64,000 nt of DNA. Source: Candidatus Dechloromonas phosphoritropha (GTDB lineage Bacteria; Pseudomonadota; Gammaproteobacteria; Burkholderiales; Rhodocyclaceae). Position 1 is the first letter of the stretch. The number at the start of each line of letters is the position of its first letter. The notes under the pieces were generated by a model. That model saw only the letters and a list, made by a program, of their open reading frames with translations. It was not told the DNA's origin and made no database searches. Made by a program: the position numbers and the translations under genes. The stretch lies in assembly GCA_016722705.1 (NCBI GenBank), contig JADKGN010000001.1, forward strand, positions 434,001 through 498,000, read 5' to 3'. Of the stretch, positions 1-8,006 are shown piece after piece.

Positions 1-178
1 TGATCTTGGGCAGGAAATCGACCACGTATTCGGCACCGCGATAAAGCTCGGTGTGGCCTTTCTGGCGTCCGAAACCCTTGACTTCGGTGACCGTCAGGCC
101 GGTGATGCCGATTTCCGACAGCGCTTCGCGCACTTCGTCGAGCTTGAACGGCTTGATGATGGCTTCGATCTTCTTCAT
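1..178 (-). CDS. glnB: Nitrogen regulatory protein P-II (partial, C-terminus outside window)
   Basis: This is the first 59 residues of a P-II signal protein; the rest lies beyond the left edge. P-II proteins are cytoplasmic trimers that report 2-oxoglutarate, ATP/ADP and glutamine status to glutamine synthetase adenylyltransferase, NtrB or AmtB. The start MKKIEAIIKPFKLDEVREAL is typical of GlnB/GlnK, and the T-loop carries the uridylylation tyrosine at residue 51 (RGAEY). It follows nadE by 27 bp in the same direction, an arrangement common in Rhodocyclales. GlnB and GlnK cannot be separated with certainty from this fragment; the absence of amtB nearby favours GlnB. Confidence 0.9.
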   Translation of the reverse strand, partial: MKKIEAIIKPFKLDEVREALSEIGITGLTVTEVKGFGRQKGHTELYRGAEYVVDFLPKI

Positions 179-205
179 GTCCTGCTTCCTGTTCGATTCG
201 GCTAT

Positions 206-1813
206 TCAAAATTCGTCATGGTAACGGTTGGTAATAGGATACCGCCAATCCTTGCCAAAACCACGCGGCGTGATGCGAATTCCGACCGGCGCCTGGCGCC
301 GCTTGTATTCGGCGATGCGCAACAGGCGGACGACCCGGCGCACCGCTTCTTGCGGCAAGCCGGCGGCGATGATCTCGCGCGGACTCCGGTCTTCTTCCAT
401 GTAGGCGCGGACGATGGCATCCAGGATATCGTAGGGCGGCAGCGAATCCTGATCGGTCTGGTCCGGCTTAAGTTCCGCCGAGGGCGCCCGGACGATGATG
501 TTTTCCGGAATGACCGGTGAAATCGTGTTGCGGTAGCGCGCAAGGCGGTAGACCAGCGTCTTATAGACGTCCTTGATCACCGCGAAGCCGCCCGCCATGT
601 CGCCGTAGAGGGTGCAGTAGCCGACCGCCATTTCCGACTTGTTGCCTGTGGTCAATACCAGCGCGCCGGTCTTGTTTGAGAGCGCCATCAGGATATTTCC
701 GCGGATCCGCGCCTGGATGTTTTCTTCGGTTGTATCAGCGGCCATGCCGGCGAACAGCGGGTCGAGCAGGTCCCGGTAGGTGGCCATCGCCTGTGCGATG
801 GGTACCTCGTCGTAGCGCACGCCGAGCGCATCAACCATCGCCCGCGAATCATCGAGGCTCATCCGTGCGGTATATGGGGACGGCATCATGACCGCCCACA
901 CTTTGTCCGCTCCCAGCGCGTCGACCGCGACACACAGGGTCAGTGCCGAATCGATGCCGCCCGAGAATCCGATGAGCGTCCCCTTGAAGCCGTTCTTGCC
1001 GATATAGTCGCGGACACCCAGCACCAGGGCACGGTAGGCCTCGGCCTCGACTGAGAGTTCTTCCGCCATGTCGGCGGAGCGCAGGCGCCCACTGTCGTAA
1101 TCAACGATACCCAGAGCTTCCTCGAACTGTGGCAGGCGCATCCGGCAGTGGCCTTCGGCATCGACGGCGAACGAAGCGCCGTCGAAAACCAGTTCGTCCT
1201 GACCGCCAACCAGGTTGACGTAGATGGCGGGAACGCCGGTGGTGGCAACACGCTCGCGCAGCATCTCGAGGCGCTGCTGATGCTTTTCCAGATGGCAGGG
1301 CGAGGCATTGAGCACGACGAGCAGTTCTGCCCCGCCGGCAGACGCCAGTTCCGCCGGGCCAGCCTCCCAGATGTCGGCGCAGATGTTGATACCGCAACGG
1401 ACGCCGCCCAAGGTCACGACGCAGGCTGCGTCGCCAGCATCGAAATAGCGCTTCTCGTCAAAGACGTCGTAGTTGGGCAGACGGATCTTGCGGTAAACCG
1501 CCATTTTCCGTCCGTTTTCGATGACTGTGGCGGCGTTGTAGCGTCGCCCCTCATGCTCTTCCGGGTGACCGACAATCAGGGCAATGCCCTCGACGCGGCT
1601 GGCGAGATCATCCAGTGCACGCCCGCAGGCCCGGTAGAAATCGGGGCGCAGCAACAGGTCTTCCGGCGGATAGCCGCACAAGGCCAGTTCCGGCGTCACC
1701 AGAACCTGCGCCCCCCGTGCCCTGGCCGCCACGGCACATTCGATGATGCGCCTGGCGTTGCCGGTCAGGTCACCGACGGTGGCGTTGAACTGGGCAACGG
1801 CGATGCGCAGCAT
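206..1813 (-). CDS. nadE: Glutamine-dependent NAD+ synthetase
   Basis: This 535-residue two-domain enzyme makes NAD+ from nicotinic acid adenine dinucleotide, using ammonia released from glutamine. Residues 1-250 are a nitrilase-type glutaminase with the catalytic Glu42 (TPELALCGYPP), Lys109 and Cys145 (CGINICADIWE). Residues 260-535 are the synthetase with the ATP-pyrophosphatase loop SGGIDSA at 284-290. The length fits the bacterial two-domain NadE. It starts 6 bp after the ppa stop and is probably cotranscribed with ppa and glnB. Confidence 0.95.
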   Translation of the reverse strand: MLRIAVAQFNATVGDLTGNARRIIECAVAARARGAQVLVTPELALCGYPPEDLLLRPDFYRACGRALDDLASRVEGIALIVGHPEEHEGRRYNAATVIENGRKMAVYRKIRLPNYDVFDEKRYFDAGDAACVVTLGGVRCGINICADIWEAGPAELASAGGAELLVVLNASPCHLEKHQQRLEMLRERVATTGVPAIYVNLVGGQDELVFDGASFAVDAEGHCRMRLPQFEEALGIVDYDSGRLRSADMAEELSVEAEAYRALVLGVRDYIGKNGFKGTLIGFSGGIDSALTLCVAVDALGADKVWAVMMPSPYTARMSLDDSRAMVDALGVRYDEVPIAQAMATYRDLLDPLFAGMAADTTEENIQARIRGNILMALSNKTGALVLTTGNKSEMAVGYCTLYGDMAGGFAVIKDVYKTLVYRLARYRNTISPVIPENIIVRAPSAELKPDQTDQDSLPPYDILDAIVRAYMEEDRSPREIIAAGLPQEAVRRVVRLLRIAEYKRRQAPVGIRITPRGFGKDWRYPITNRYHDEF

Positions 1814-1819
1814 CGGGGC

Positions 1820-2368
1820 TCAATAGTTGGGCTTGTCTTTCGCCAAGTTGTAGGTTTCGACGCCGTCCATGATTTCCTTCTTGGCTTCCTCTGGACCGCG
1901 CCAACCGATGACGTTGACGAACTTGCCGGCCTCGAGATCCTTGTAGTGCGCGAAGAAGTGAGCAATCTGGTCAAGCAGCGGGTTGGGCAGGTCGGTGTGG
2001 CCCTGGATATTGCGGTACATCGCCGTCAACTCATCGACCGGCACGGCGAGCACCTTCGCGTCATCGCCGGCCTCGTCGGTCATCGCCAGCACGCCAACCG
2101 GACGGCAGCGGACGACAACGCCCGGCGGCAGCGGGAAAGGACTGATGACCAGTACATCAACCGGATCGCCGTCGCCGGCGATGGTGTGCGGAATGTAGCC
2201 GTAGTTGCAGGGGTAGTGCATCGACGTGGACATGAAGCGATCGACGAAGATCGCGCCGCTCTCCTTGTCGACCTCGTACTTGACGGGCTCCGAATCCGCC
2301 GTGATCTCGATGATGACATTGACGTCGTTGGGGAGGGACTTGCCGGAAGGAACGTTGTTGAGGGCCAT
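1820..2368 (-). CDS. ppa: Inorganic pyrophosphatase
   Basis: A 182-residue family I soluble pyrophosphatase that hydrolyses PPi to phosphate and pulls biosynthetic reactions forward. The signature DGDPVDVLV with metal-binding Asp66, Asp68 and Asp71 is intact, and YEVDKESG near residue 31 is also family-typical. Its length matches the E. coli enzyme. It precedes nadE, whose reaction releases PPi, with only 6 bp between them. Confidence 0.96.
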   Translation of the reverse strand: MALNNVPSGKSLPNDVNVIIEITADSEPVKYEVDKESGAIFVDRFMSTSMHYPCNYGYIPHTIAGDGDPVDVLVISPFPLPPGVVVRCRPVGVLAMTDEAGDDAKVLAVPVDELTAMYRNIQGHTDLPNPLLDQIAHFFAHYKDLEAGKFVNVIGWRGPEEAKKEIMDGVETYNLAKDKPNY

Positions 2369-2428
2369 CGTTATCTCTTGTGTGGTGGGGTTTCGGAATC
2401 TGTGATTATAACGCCGTGACGGGCACGG

Positions 2429-3214
2429 TCAGCACCACGCCGCAAGAAACTCCTGCCAGTGCGGCGTGCCGATCCGGGCGAGTTGCGCCTTGACGAACTC
2501 GCTCTCGGCAACCTCTTCCTCGGCGGTTAGTTCGCCGCGCAGGCGACGGAAGCGGTTATAGACAAGATAGGTATTGATGACATCGGTCTCGCAGTAGTCG
2601 CGGATCTCGGCGGCCTGCCCTGCTTGCCAGGCTTCCCAGACCTTGCCACCATCCATGCCGAGCTTGCCCGGAAAGCCGAACAGCTTGGCCAGTTCATCGA
2701 GTGGCGCGTTGGCACGGGCGTTGTAGAGCGCCAGCAAGTCCATCAGGTCGAGGTGCCGCGTGTGGTAGCGGCTGATGTAGTTATTCCACTTGAAATCGCG
2801 TGAATCGGCGTAATCGCCATCGCCGAGATCCCAGTAGCGTGGCGCTGCGACGCCGTGCAGCATGCCGCGATAGTGCAGCACGGGCAGGTCGAAGCCACTA
2901 CCGTTCCAGGAGACGATCTGCGGCGTGAATTTCTCGATGCCGTCGAAGAAGCGCTGGATGATGGCGCCTTCGCCCAGATCCGGTTCGGACAGCGACCAGA
3001 CCTTGATCCCCTCGCCGGTGCGCAGGACGCAGGAAATGGTAACGACCCGCTGCAGATGCAACTGCAGGAAATCGCTTCCGGTCTTTGCCCGGCGCTGCTG
3101 AAAGGCCAGTTCGGCGACCTCGTCGTCGGAAAGTTCGCCCGGCAGATCGTTGACCTTGCGCAGGCCGGCGACGTCCGGAATGGTCTCGATGTCGAAGACG
3201 AGTATCGGCTTCAT
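2429..3214 (-). CDS. 3'-5' exonuclease of the PolB-like DnaQ superfamily
   Basis: A 261-residue RNase H-fold exonuclease resembling the proofreading domain of family B DNA polymerases without a polymerase part. The ExoI motif FDIETIP is at residues 5-11, a second acidic motif SWNGSGFDLPVL sits mid-protein, and a DYCETDVINTY segment supplies the third acidic motif. It probably degrades single-stranded DNA or RNA in the cytoplasm, but substrate is unknown. Its start overlaps the cysM stop by 4 bp (ATGA), implying translational coupling. Confidence 0.85.
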   Translation of the reverse strand: MKPILVFDIETIPDVAGLRKVNDLPGELSDDEVAELAFQQRRAKTGSDFLQLHLQRVVTISCVLRTGEGIKVWSLSEPDLGEGAIIQRFFDGIEKFTPQIVSWNGSGFDLPVLHYRGMLHGVAAPRYWDLGDGDYADSRDFKWNNYISRYHTRHLDLMDLLALYNARANAPLDELAKLFGFPGKLGMDGGKVWEAWQAGQAAEIRDYCETDVINTYLVYNRFRRLRGELTAEEEVAESEFVKAQLARIGTPHWQEFLAAWC

Positions 3215-4110
3215 GCCGGAAAGGCGCCAGTGGACAGGTAACGGTCGCCGCGGTCGCAGATGATGCTAAGGATCACGGCATTTTCCAGTTGCCGCGACAG
3301 GCGCAGCGCCACCGAGACGCCTCCACCCGAGGAAATGCCGGCGAAGATTCCTTCCTCTGTCGCCAGACGCCGGGTCATTGCCTCGGCGTCGGCCTGACCG
3401 ACGTATTCGATACGGTCGACGTTGGTATTGTCATAAATTTTCGGCAGGTAGGCTTCCGGCCATTTGCGGATACCGGGAATCTGGCTGCCCTCTTCCGGCT
3501 GGCAGCCGACGATCTCGATTGCCGGGTTCTGCGCCTTGAGAAAGGCCGACGTACCCATAATGGTTCCGGTGGTGCCCATGCTCGAGACGAAATGGGTGAT
3601 CCTGCCGCCGGTATCGCGCCAGATCTCCGGGCCGGTGCCTTCGAAATGCGCAAGCGGATTGTCCGGGTTGGCGAACTGGTCGAGGATGATCCCCTGGCCT
3701 TCGTCGCGCAACTTGTCGGCGACGTCGCGCGCCAGTTCCATGCCGCCATCCTTCGGTGTCAGCACCAGTTCGGCGCCGAAGGCGCGCATCGTCTGGCGGC
3801 GCTCGATGCTCTGGTTTTCCGGCATGACGAGAATCATCCGGTAGCCCTTGATCGCCGCCACCATCGCCAGCGCGATGCCGGTGTTGCCGGAAGTCGCCTC
3901 GATCAGCGTGTCGCCGGGCCGGATGTCACCGCGCGCCTCGGCATTGACAATCATCGATAGCGCCGGCCGGTCCTTGACCGAGCCGGCCGGGTTGTTGCCT
4001 TCCAGCTTGGCGAGGATGACGTTGCCGCGTCGCTCGTTTTCGGCGCCGGGGATGCGCACCAGTCTAACCAGCGGTGTGTTCCCGACAAAATCCCCGAGTG
4101 TCTTATACAT
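3211..4110 (-). CDS. cysM: Cysteine synthase B
   Basis: A 299-residue PLP enzyme making L-cysteine from O-acetylserine with sulfide or thiosulfate. The PLP lysine is Lys46 in NPAGSVKDRPA, and the substrate-loop EATSGNTGIALAM follows. I chose the internal start MYKTLGDFVGNTP because homologues begin there and it overlaps the hldD stop by 8 bp, whereas the longer reading adds eleven unlikely residues. The asparagine-loop and the ISSGGGV phosphate-binding region are both visible. CysM rather than CysK is supported by the short length and the gene neighbourhood. Confidence 0.93.
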   Translation of the reverse strand: MYKTLGDFVGNTPLVRLVRIPGAENERRGNVILAKLEGNNPAGSVKDRPALSMIVNAEARGDIRPGDTLIEATSGNTGIALAMVAAIKGYRMILVMPENQSIERRQTMRAFGAELVLTPKDGGMELARDVADKLRDEGQGIILDQFANPDNPLAHFEGTGPEIWRDTGGRITHFVSSMGTTGTIMGTSAFLKAQNPAIEIVGCQPEEGSQIPGIRKWPEAYLPKIYDNTNVDRIEYVGQADAEAMTRRLATEEGIFAGISSGGGVSVALRLSRQLENAVILSIICDRGDRYLSTGAFPA

Positions 4111-5101
4111 TCCGCTGCAGCCACTCGATGTATTTGGCGACACCTTCCTCGACCGTCGCCATCGGCTCCTTGTAGCCGGCGGCGCGTAGGCGGGTCAGAT
4201 CACCCTGTGTGAATGCCTGGTACTTGCCTTTCAAGGCCTCCGGGAAGGTGATGTACTCGATCAGTCCCTGCGCGCACAATTGCTCAAGATTGAGCGGCGC
4301 CTCGCCTTTTGCCTTCCTGCAGCCGTTGACCGCGGCGACCGCGACGTCGTTGAAACTCTGCGCCCGACCCGAACCCAGGTTGAAAATTCCAGACTTTTCC
4401 GGGCGATCGAGGAAGAACAGATTGACCCGGGCGACGTCGCCGACATAAACGAAGTCGCGCTGCTGGCCACCGTTTTCATAACCGTGCGAACCCTCAAACA
4501 GTTTGACCTTGCCGTCAGCGCGGAACTGGTTAAAGTTGTGGAAGGCGACCGAGGCCATGCGCCCTTTGTGCGTCTCACGCGGACCATAGACATTGAAGTA
4601 GCGGAAGCCGACGATCTGCGACGACGGATTTTGCGCCAGGCGCTGGCGCACGATCTGGTCGAATAGAAACTTGGAATAGCCATAGATGTTGAGCGGCCCC
4701 TCGTACTGCCGCTCCTCCTTGAAAACACTGGCGCCACCATAGGTCGCCGCACTGGACGCGTAGAGAAACTGGACATCCTCATCCTGGCACCAGTCGAGCA
4801 AGATCATCGAGTAGCGGTAGTTGTTCTCCATCATGTAGTGGCCATCGGTTTCCATGGTGTCCGAACAGGCTCCCTCGTGGAAAACGGCGTCAATCTCGCC
4901 GTCGTAATAACCGGCCTGGATGCGCGCGATGAAGTCGTTCTTGTCGACGTAATCGACGATGTCGCAATCGATCAGGTTCCTGAACTTGTCGGCTTTGGTC
5001 AGGTTGTCGACCGCGATGATCCGGGTTTCGCCACGCTCATTGAGCGCTTTGACAATATTGGAGCCGATAAAACCGGCGGCGCCGGTGACGACGATATACA
5101 T
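4103..5101 (-). CDS. hldD: ADP-L-glycero-D-manno-heptose-6-epimerase
   Basis: A 332-residue short-chain dehydrogenase-type epimerase that makes ADP-L,D-heptose for the LPS inner core. The NADP-binding loop GAAGFIGS is at residues 7-14 and the catalytic pair is Tyr140 and Lys144 (IYGYSKF). It lies directly downstream of the heptose kinase rfaE1 (9 bp apart), so consecutive pathway steps are in one operon. Confidence 0.96.
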   Translation of the reverse strand: MYIVVTGAAGFIGSNIVKALNERGETRIIAVDNLTKADKFRNLIDCDIVDYVDKNDFIARIQAGYYDGEIDAVFHEGACSDTMETDGHYMMENNYRYSMILLDWCQDEDVQFLYASSAATYGGASVFKEERQYEGPLNIYGYSKFLFDQIVRQRLAQNPSSQIVGFRYFNVYGPRETHKGRMASVAFHNFNQFRADGKVKLFEGSHGYENGGQQRDFVYVGDVARVNLFFLDRPEKSGIFNLGSGRAQSFNDVAVAAVNGCRKAKGEAPLNLEQLCAQGLIEYITFPEALKGKYQAFTQGDLTRLRAAGYKEPMATVEEGVAKYIEWLQRNV

Positions 5102-5110
5102 GGCTTTTCC

Positions 5111-6037
5111 TTACAGTGCGGCCGCGAGTTCAGCGCGGGTGACGACGGCTGTGCCGAGTTTTCCGACGACGATGCCGGCGGCGACATTGGCCACGCGAAT
5201 CGCCTCGGCCCAGTCGGCGCCCGCTCCGAGCATGACGGCCAGCGTGGCGATCACCGTGTCGCCGGCGCCGGAAACATCGAACACTTCGCGGGCCAAAGCG
5301 GGTTGATGATGAACTTCCCGATCAGCGAAGAGCGTCATGCCCTCTTCGCTGCGCGTCACCAGCAGCGCTTCGAGCCCGAGTTCTCCGCGCAGCTTCTGCG
5401 CCTTGGCGGCGAGTTCGGCTTCGGACGACCAGCGCCCGACGACTTCGCGTAACTCGGCGCTGTTGGGGGTAACCAGCGTTGCACCGACGTACCGGCTGTA
5501 GTCGTCACCCTTGGGGTCGATCAGCACCGGCTTGTCAGCCGCGCGGGCGAGCCGGATCATCGCGGCGATATGAGCGAGGCCACCCTTGCCGTAGTCGGAC
5601 AGAATGACGACATCGGCCTGCCTCACACGTTGCTCGAAAGCGGACAGCTTGGCCCGCAGGATTTCGTGTGATGGCGTCGTCTCGAAGTCGATGCGCAGCA
5701 ATTGCTGCTGACGGCCAATGACACGAAGCTTGACCGTGGTGTCGATGTCGCGGTCGACATGCAATCCGGCGTCGATTTGCTCCTCTTCGAGAAGTCGAGC
5801 GAGCGAACGGCCCGCTTCGTCGTCGCCAACGACCGAGAGCAGTTCGGTGAAGGCGCCAAGCGACGCAGCGTTGCGCGCGACGTTGGCGGCGCCGCCCAGG
5901 CGTTCTTCCATGCGCTGGACCCTGACCACCGGCACCGGCGCTTCTGGCGAAATCCGGCTGACCTCACCGAACCAGTAGCGGTCGAGCATGACATCGCCGA
6001 CGACCAGCAGGCGAACATTTCTCACCTTGTCGAGCAT
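5111..6037 (-). CDS. rfaE1: D-glycero-beta-D-manno-heptose-7-phosphate kinase (heptose kinase domain only)
   Basis: A 308-residue PfkB/ribokinase-family kinase that phosphorylates heptose 7-phosphate at C1 for LPS core synthesis. The ribokinase anion-hole motif SGAGDTVIA is near the C-terminus, and RLGGAANVARNAA near residue 60 is the substrate-side motif. It is the N-terminal half of the bifunctional E. coli HldE; the adenylyltransferase domain must be encoded elsewhere, as in many betaproteobacteria. The start MLDKVRNVRLLVVGD was chosen because it begins the conserved fold and the 14 extra upstream residues are not family-like. Confidence 0.93.
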   Translation of the reverse strand: MLDKVRNVRLLVVGDVMLDRYWFGEVSRISPEAPVPVVRVQRMEERLGGAANVARNAASLGAFTELLSVVGDDEAGRSLARLLEEEQIDAGLHVDRDIDTTVKLRVIGRQQQLLRIDFETTPSHEILRAKLSAFEQRVRQADVVILSDYGKGGLAHIAAMIRLARAADKPVLIDPKGDDYSRYVGATLVTPNSAELREVVGRWSSEAELAAKAQKLRGELGLEALLVTRSEEGMTLFADREVHHQPALAREVFDVSGAGDTVIATLAVMLGAGADWAEAIRVANVAAGIVVGKLGTAVVTRAELAAAL

Positions 6038-6042
6038 GGTTC

Positions 6043-6141
6043 TCAATGTCCGGTGGCGAGGTACTCGCTGGCGCCACATCGGACCGGTTTCGGGTCATTT
6101 GGGTTGTAGCCGTCCGGCCCCGGAGTGTTCCGTATTTTCAT
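6043..6141 (-). CDS. Possible 32-residue small protein between lapB and rfaE1
   Basis: A short ORF fills most of the otherwise unexplained gap between lapB and rfaE1. It begins ATG 12 bp after the lapB stop, preceded by a good ribosome site (AGGAAGAAG), and ends 5 bp before the rfaE1 start. The peptide starts MKIRNTPGPDGYNPNDPKP and has one cysteine, no membrane segment and many prolines. I do not recognise it. Placement, RBS and tight packing suggest it may be translated; conservation is untested. Confidence 0.4.
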   Translation of the reverse strand: MKIRNTPGPDGYNPNDPKPVRCGASEYLATGH

Positions 6142-6153
6142 CTACGCTTCTTC

Positions 6154-7326
6154 CTACAAGGTTTGATCGAACTCTTCGCTGCGCCGTGGCGGGTAGGTTT
6201 CCCAGCCGCCGCAGGCTGGGCAGCGCCAGTAGAACTGGCGGGCCTTGAAGCCGCAATTATTGCATCGATAGCGTGACAGGCGCTGTGTGTACCCAGCGAT
6301 GATGCTCTTCGAGAGGTCGATATCGGGTCGTACCTCCGGCCCGACCAGCGGCAGTCGCGCGCTCATCAGCTTCTCGAGACCGAGCAGTGTCGGATTGCGC
6401 TGCAGTTCGCCGCGCACCAGGCGATACGCCGCTTCGTTGCCCGCGCTCTCGAGGACGAGTTGATAGACGACATCGAGCAGGTCGAGGGATGGATAGCGTT
6501 CGAGGTAGCCGCGCAACAGCGCTGTCCCCTCGTCATGCCGCCCCAGTCCGCGGTAGGTTTCGAGCAGACGCTGGGCGACCAGCGCCAGATAGGCGGGATC
6601 CTGCTGTTCGATACGCTGCCAGGCGTCGATGGCACCTACCGGGTTCCCCTCCTGCAACAGCAGATCGCCCTGCAGGAGGCTGGCGCGCACGCACTTGCGG
6701 TTCTGCTGCATGGCTGATTCGAGGTACGCGCGCGCACTGTCCGGGCGCGAACGCATGATCTCGCCGGCGGCCAGTTCGCAATAGAACTCGGCGACCTGCT
6801 GGCGCGACGCGACATCCGGCAGTTCGCGGGCGAGATCGATCGCCTTCCGCCATTCTTTCTCGACCTGGTAGATCTCTAGCAGGTTGCGCTTGGCCTCGTC
6901 CTCGAAGGAGGTTCCGGCCAGTTTGTTGAAGATTTCCTCGGCGCGGTCTAGAAGGCCGGCCTTGAGGAAATCCTGTCCGAGTTCCGAAAGCGCATGCAGG
7001 CGGACGCCCTCGTCGAGATCGGGCCGGTCGATCAGATTCTGGTGCATGCGGATGGCGCGCTCGGTCTCGCCGCGCCGACGGAACAAGTTGCCCAGTGCGA
7101 AGTGCAGCTCAACCGTCTGGGAATCGACCTTGGCCACCTCCAGGAAGGAATCGATCGCCTTGTCCGGCTGTTCGTTGAGCAGGAAATTGAGGCCCTGGAA
7201 GTAGGAACGAGGAAGGGCACGCGATTCGTGAACCACCTGCCGGATATCGACGCGAGCCGCTGCCCAGCCCAGCCCGAAAAAGAGCGGAACCAGCAACAGC
7301 TGCCAGTACTCGAATAGCTCGCTCAT
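6154..7326 (-). CDS. lapB: LPS assembly regulator with TPR repeats and rubredoxin-like zinc site
   Basis: A 390-residue inner-membrane protein of the LapB/YciM family. An N-terminal transmembrane helix (residues 5-24) anchors tandem TPR repeats, followed by a C-terminal metal site with two CxxC knuckles (RCNNCGF and RCPACGG). In E. coli, LapB links LPS synthesis to export and promotes FtsH-mediated degradation of LpxC. It overlaps lapA by 4 bp and precedes the heptose genes, so LPS amount control and core synthesis are encoded together. Confidence 0.94.
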   Translation of the reverse strand: MSELFEYWQLLLVPLFFGLGWAAARVDIRQVVHESRALPRSYFQGLNFLLNEQPDKAIDSFLEVAKVDSQTVELHFALGNLFRRRGETERAIRMHQNLIDRPDLDEGVRLHALSELGQDFLKAGLLDRAEEIFNKLAGTSFEDEAKRNLLEIYQVEKEWRKAIDLARELPDVASRQQVAEFYCELAAGEIMRSRPDSARAYLESAMQQNRKCVRASLLQGDLLLQEGNPVGAIDAWQRIEQQDPAYLALVAQRLLETYRGLGRHDEGTALLRGYLERYPSLDLLDVVYQLVLESAGNEAAYRLVRGELQRNPTLLGLEKLMSARLPLVGPEVRPDIDLSKSIIAGYTQRLSRYRCNNCGFKARQFYWRCPACGGWETYPPRRSEEFDQTL

Positions 7327-7604
7327 GCCATCGGTGGCGGTTCGGGCGTTGCCGGCAGCTGCAGCTTGGCAGCCTCGCGCTTAAGGCGCGAGATTTCGCG
7401 GCGCTGGCGGTAGATCACGCCGACCACCGACAACATGCCGAGGATGGCTCCGGCGGCGAAGAACGCCAGCAGGATAATGACCAGCGGTGCCTCCCAGGCG
7501 TAATCGAGAACGAAGCGCAGGATCGTCGGTTCGGTGTTGCGGATCGCGAACACCAGCAGGATCGAGAAGATGATGAGCCGGACGACCCAGGTCAATGCTG
7601 TCAT
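7323..7604 (-). CDS. lapA: LPS assembly protein A family (DUF1049) membrane protein
   Basis: A 93-residue protein with two transmembrane helices (about residues 5-25 and 45-68) and a basic coiled C-terminus (RQRREISRLKREA), the usual layout of LapA/YciS. The start MTALTWVVRLIIFS is preferred to an ATG 48 bp upstream that lies inside the terminator-ihfB spacer. It overlaps lapB, its functional partner in E. coli. Confidence 0.88.
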   Translation of the reverse strand: MTALTWVVRLIIFSILLVFAIRNTEPTILRFVLDYAWEAPLVIILLAFFAAGAILGMLSVVGVIYRQRREISRLKREAAKLQLPATPEPPPMA

Positions 7605-7650
7605 GACGTCAGAATCCACGCGAGATATTGCCGCCGGCGCGGCCGGCGAC

Positions 7651-7680
7651 ATAAAAAGGGGCAGTGAAATCCACTGCCCC
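7651..7680 (-). terminator. Intrinsic terminator downstream of ihfB
   Basis: On the minus strand a perfect 9-bp G/C-rich stem (positions 7658-7666 with 7672-7680, 5-nt loop) is followed by a run of T residues (7651-7657). It lies between the ihfB stop and the lapA start, so it should limit read-through from rpsA-ihfB into lapAB. Confidence 0.85.
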
Positions 7681-7710
7681 TGAATCTACCACAATGCACC
7701 CCGACCCGCG

Positions 7711-7995
7711 TCAGATCGACTGATCGACCCGTTCGCGCAGTTCCTTGCCCGCCTTGAAGTGAGGAACCCACTTGGCGGGAACGCTGACCTTCTCCCCGGA
7801 TTTCGGGTTGCGGCCGGTGCGCGGTGGCCGGTAGTTGAGCGCGAAGCTGCCGAATCCGCGAATCTCGATACGGCCCGCGCGCACCAGGGCGTCGGACATC
7901 GCATCGAGAATCATCTTGACCGCGAAGTCTGCATCCTTCGCCACGAGCTGGGGAAAGCGTTCCGCCAGCCGGGCGATGAGCTCGGATTTGGTCAT
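7711..7995 (-). CDS. ihfB: Integration host factor beta subunit
   Basis: A 94-residue HU/IHF-family DNA-bending protein. MTKSELIARL and the beta-arm region with GRNPKSGEKV and the intercalating-proline context are typical, and length equals E. coli IHF-beta. It works as a heterodimer with IhfA, encoded elsewhere. Position just after rpsA (11 bp) is the standard proteobacterial order rpsA-ihfB-lapA-lapB. Confidence 0.96.
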   Translation of the reverse strand: MTKSELIARLAERFPQLVAKDADFAVKMILDAMSDALVRAGRIEIRGFGSFALNYRPPRTGRNPKSGEKVSVPAKWVPHFKAGKELRERVDQSI

Positions 7996-8006
7996 GCTTT
8001 TGCCTG

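Noticed and set aside
1148..2419. Long plus-strand ORF of 423 codons
   Set aside because: It lies antisense to nadE and ppa, both with clear motifs, and its composition is the usual GC-rich codon shadow.
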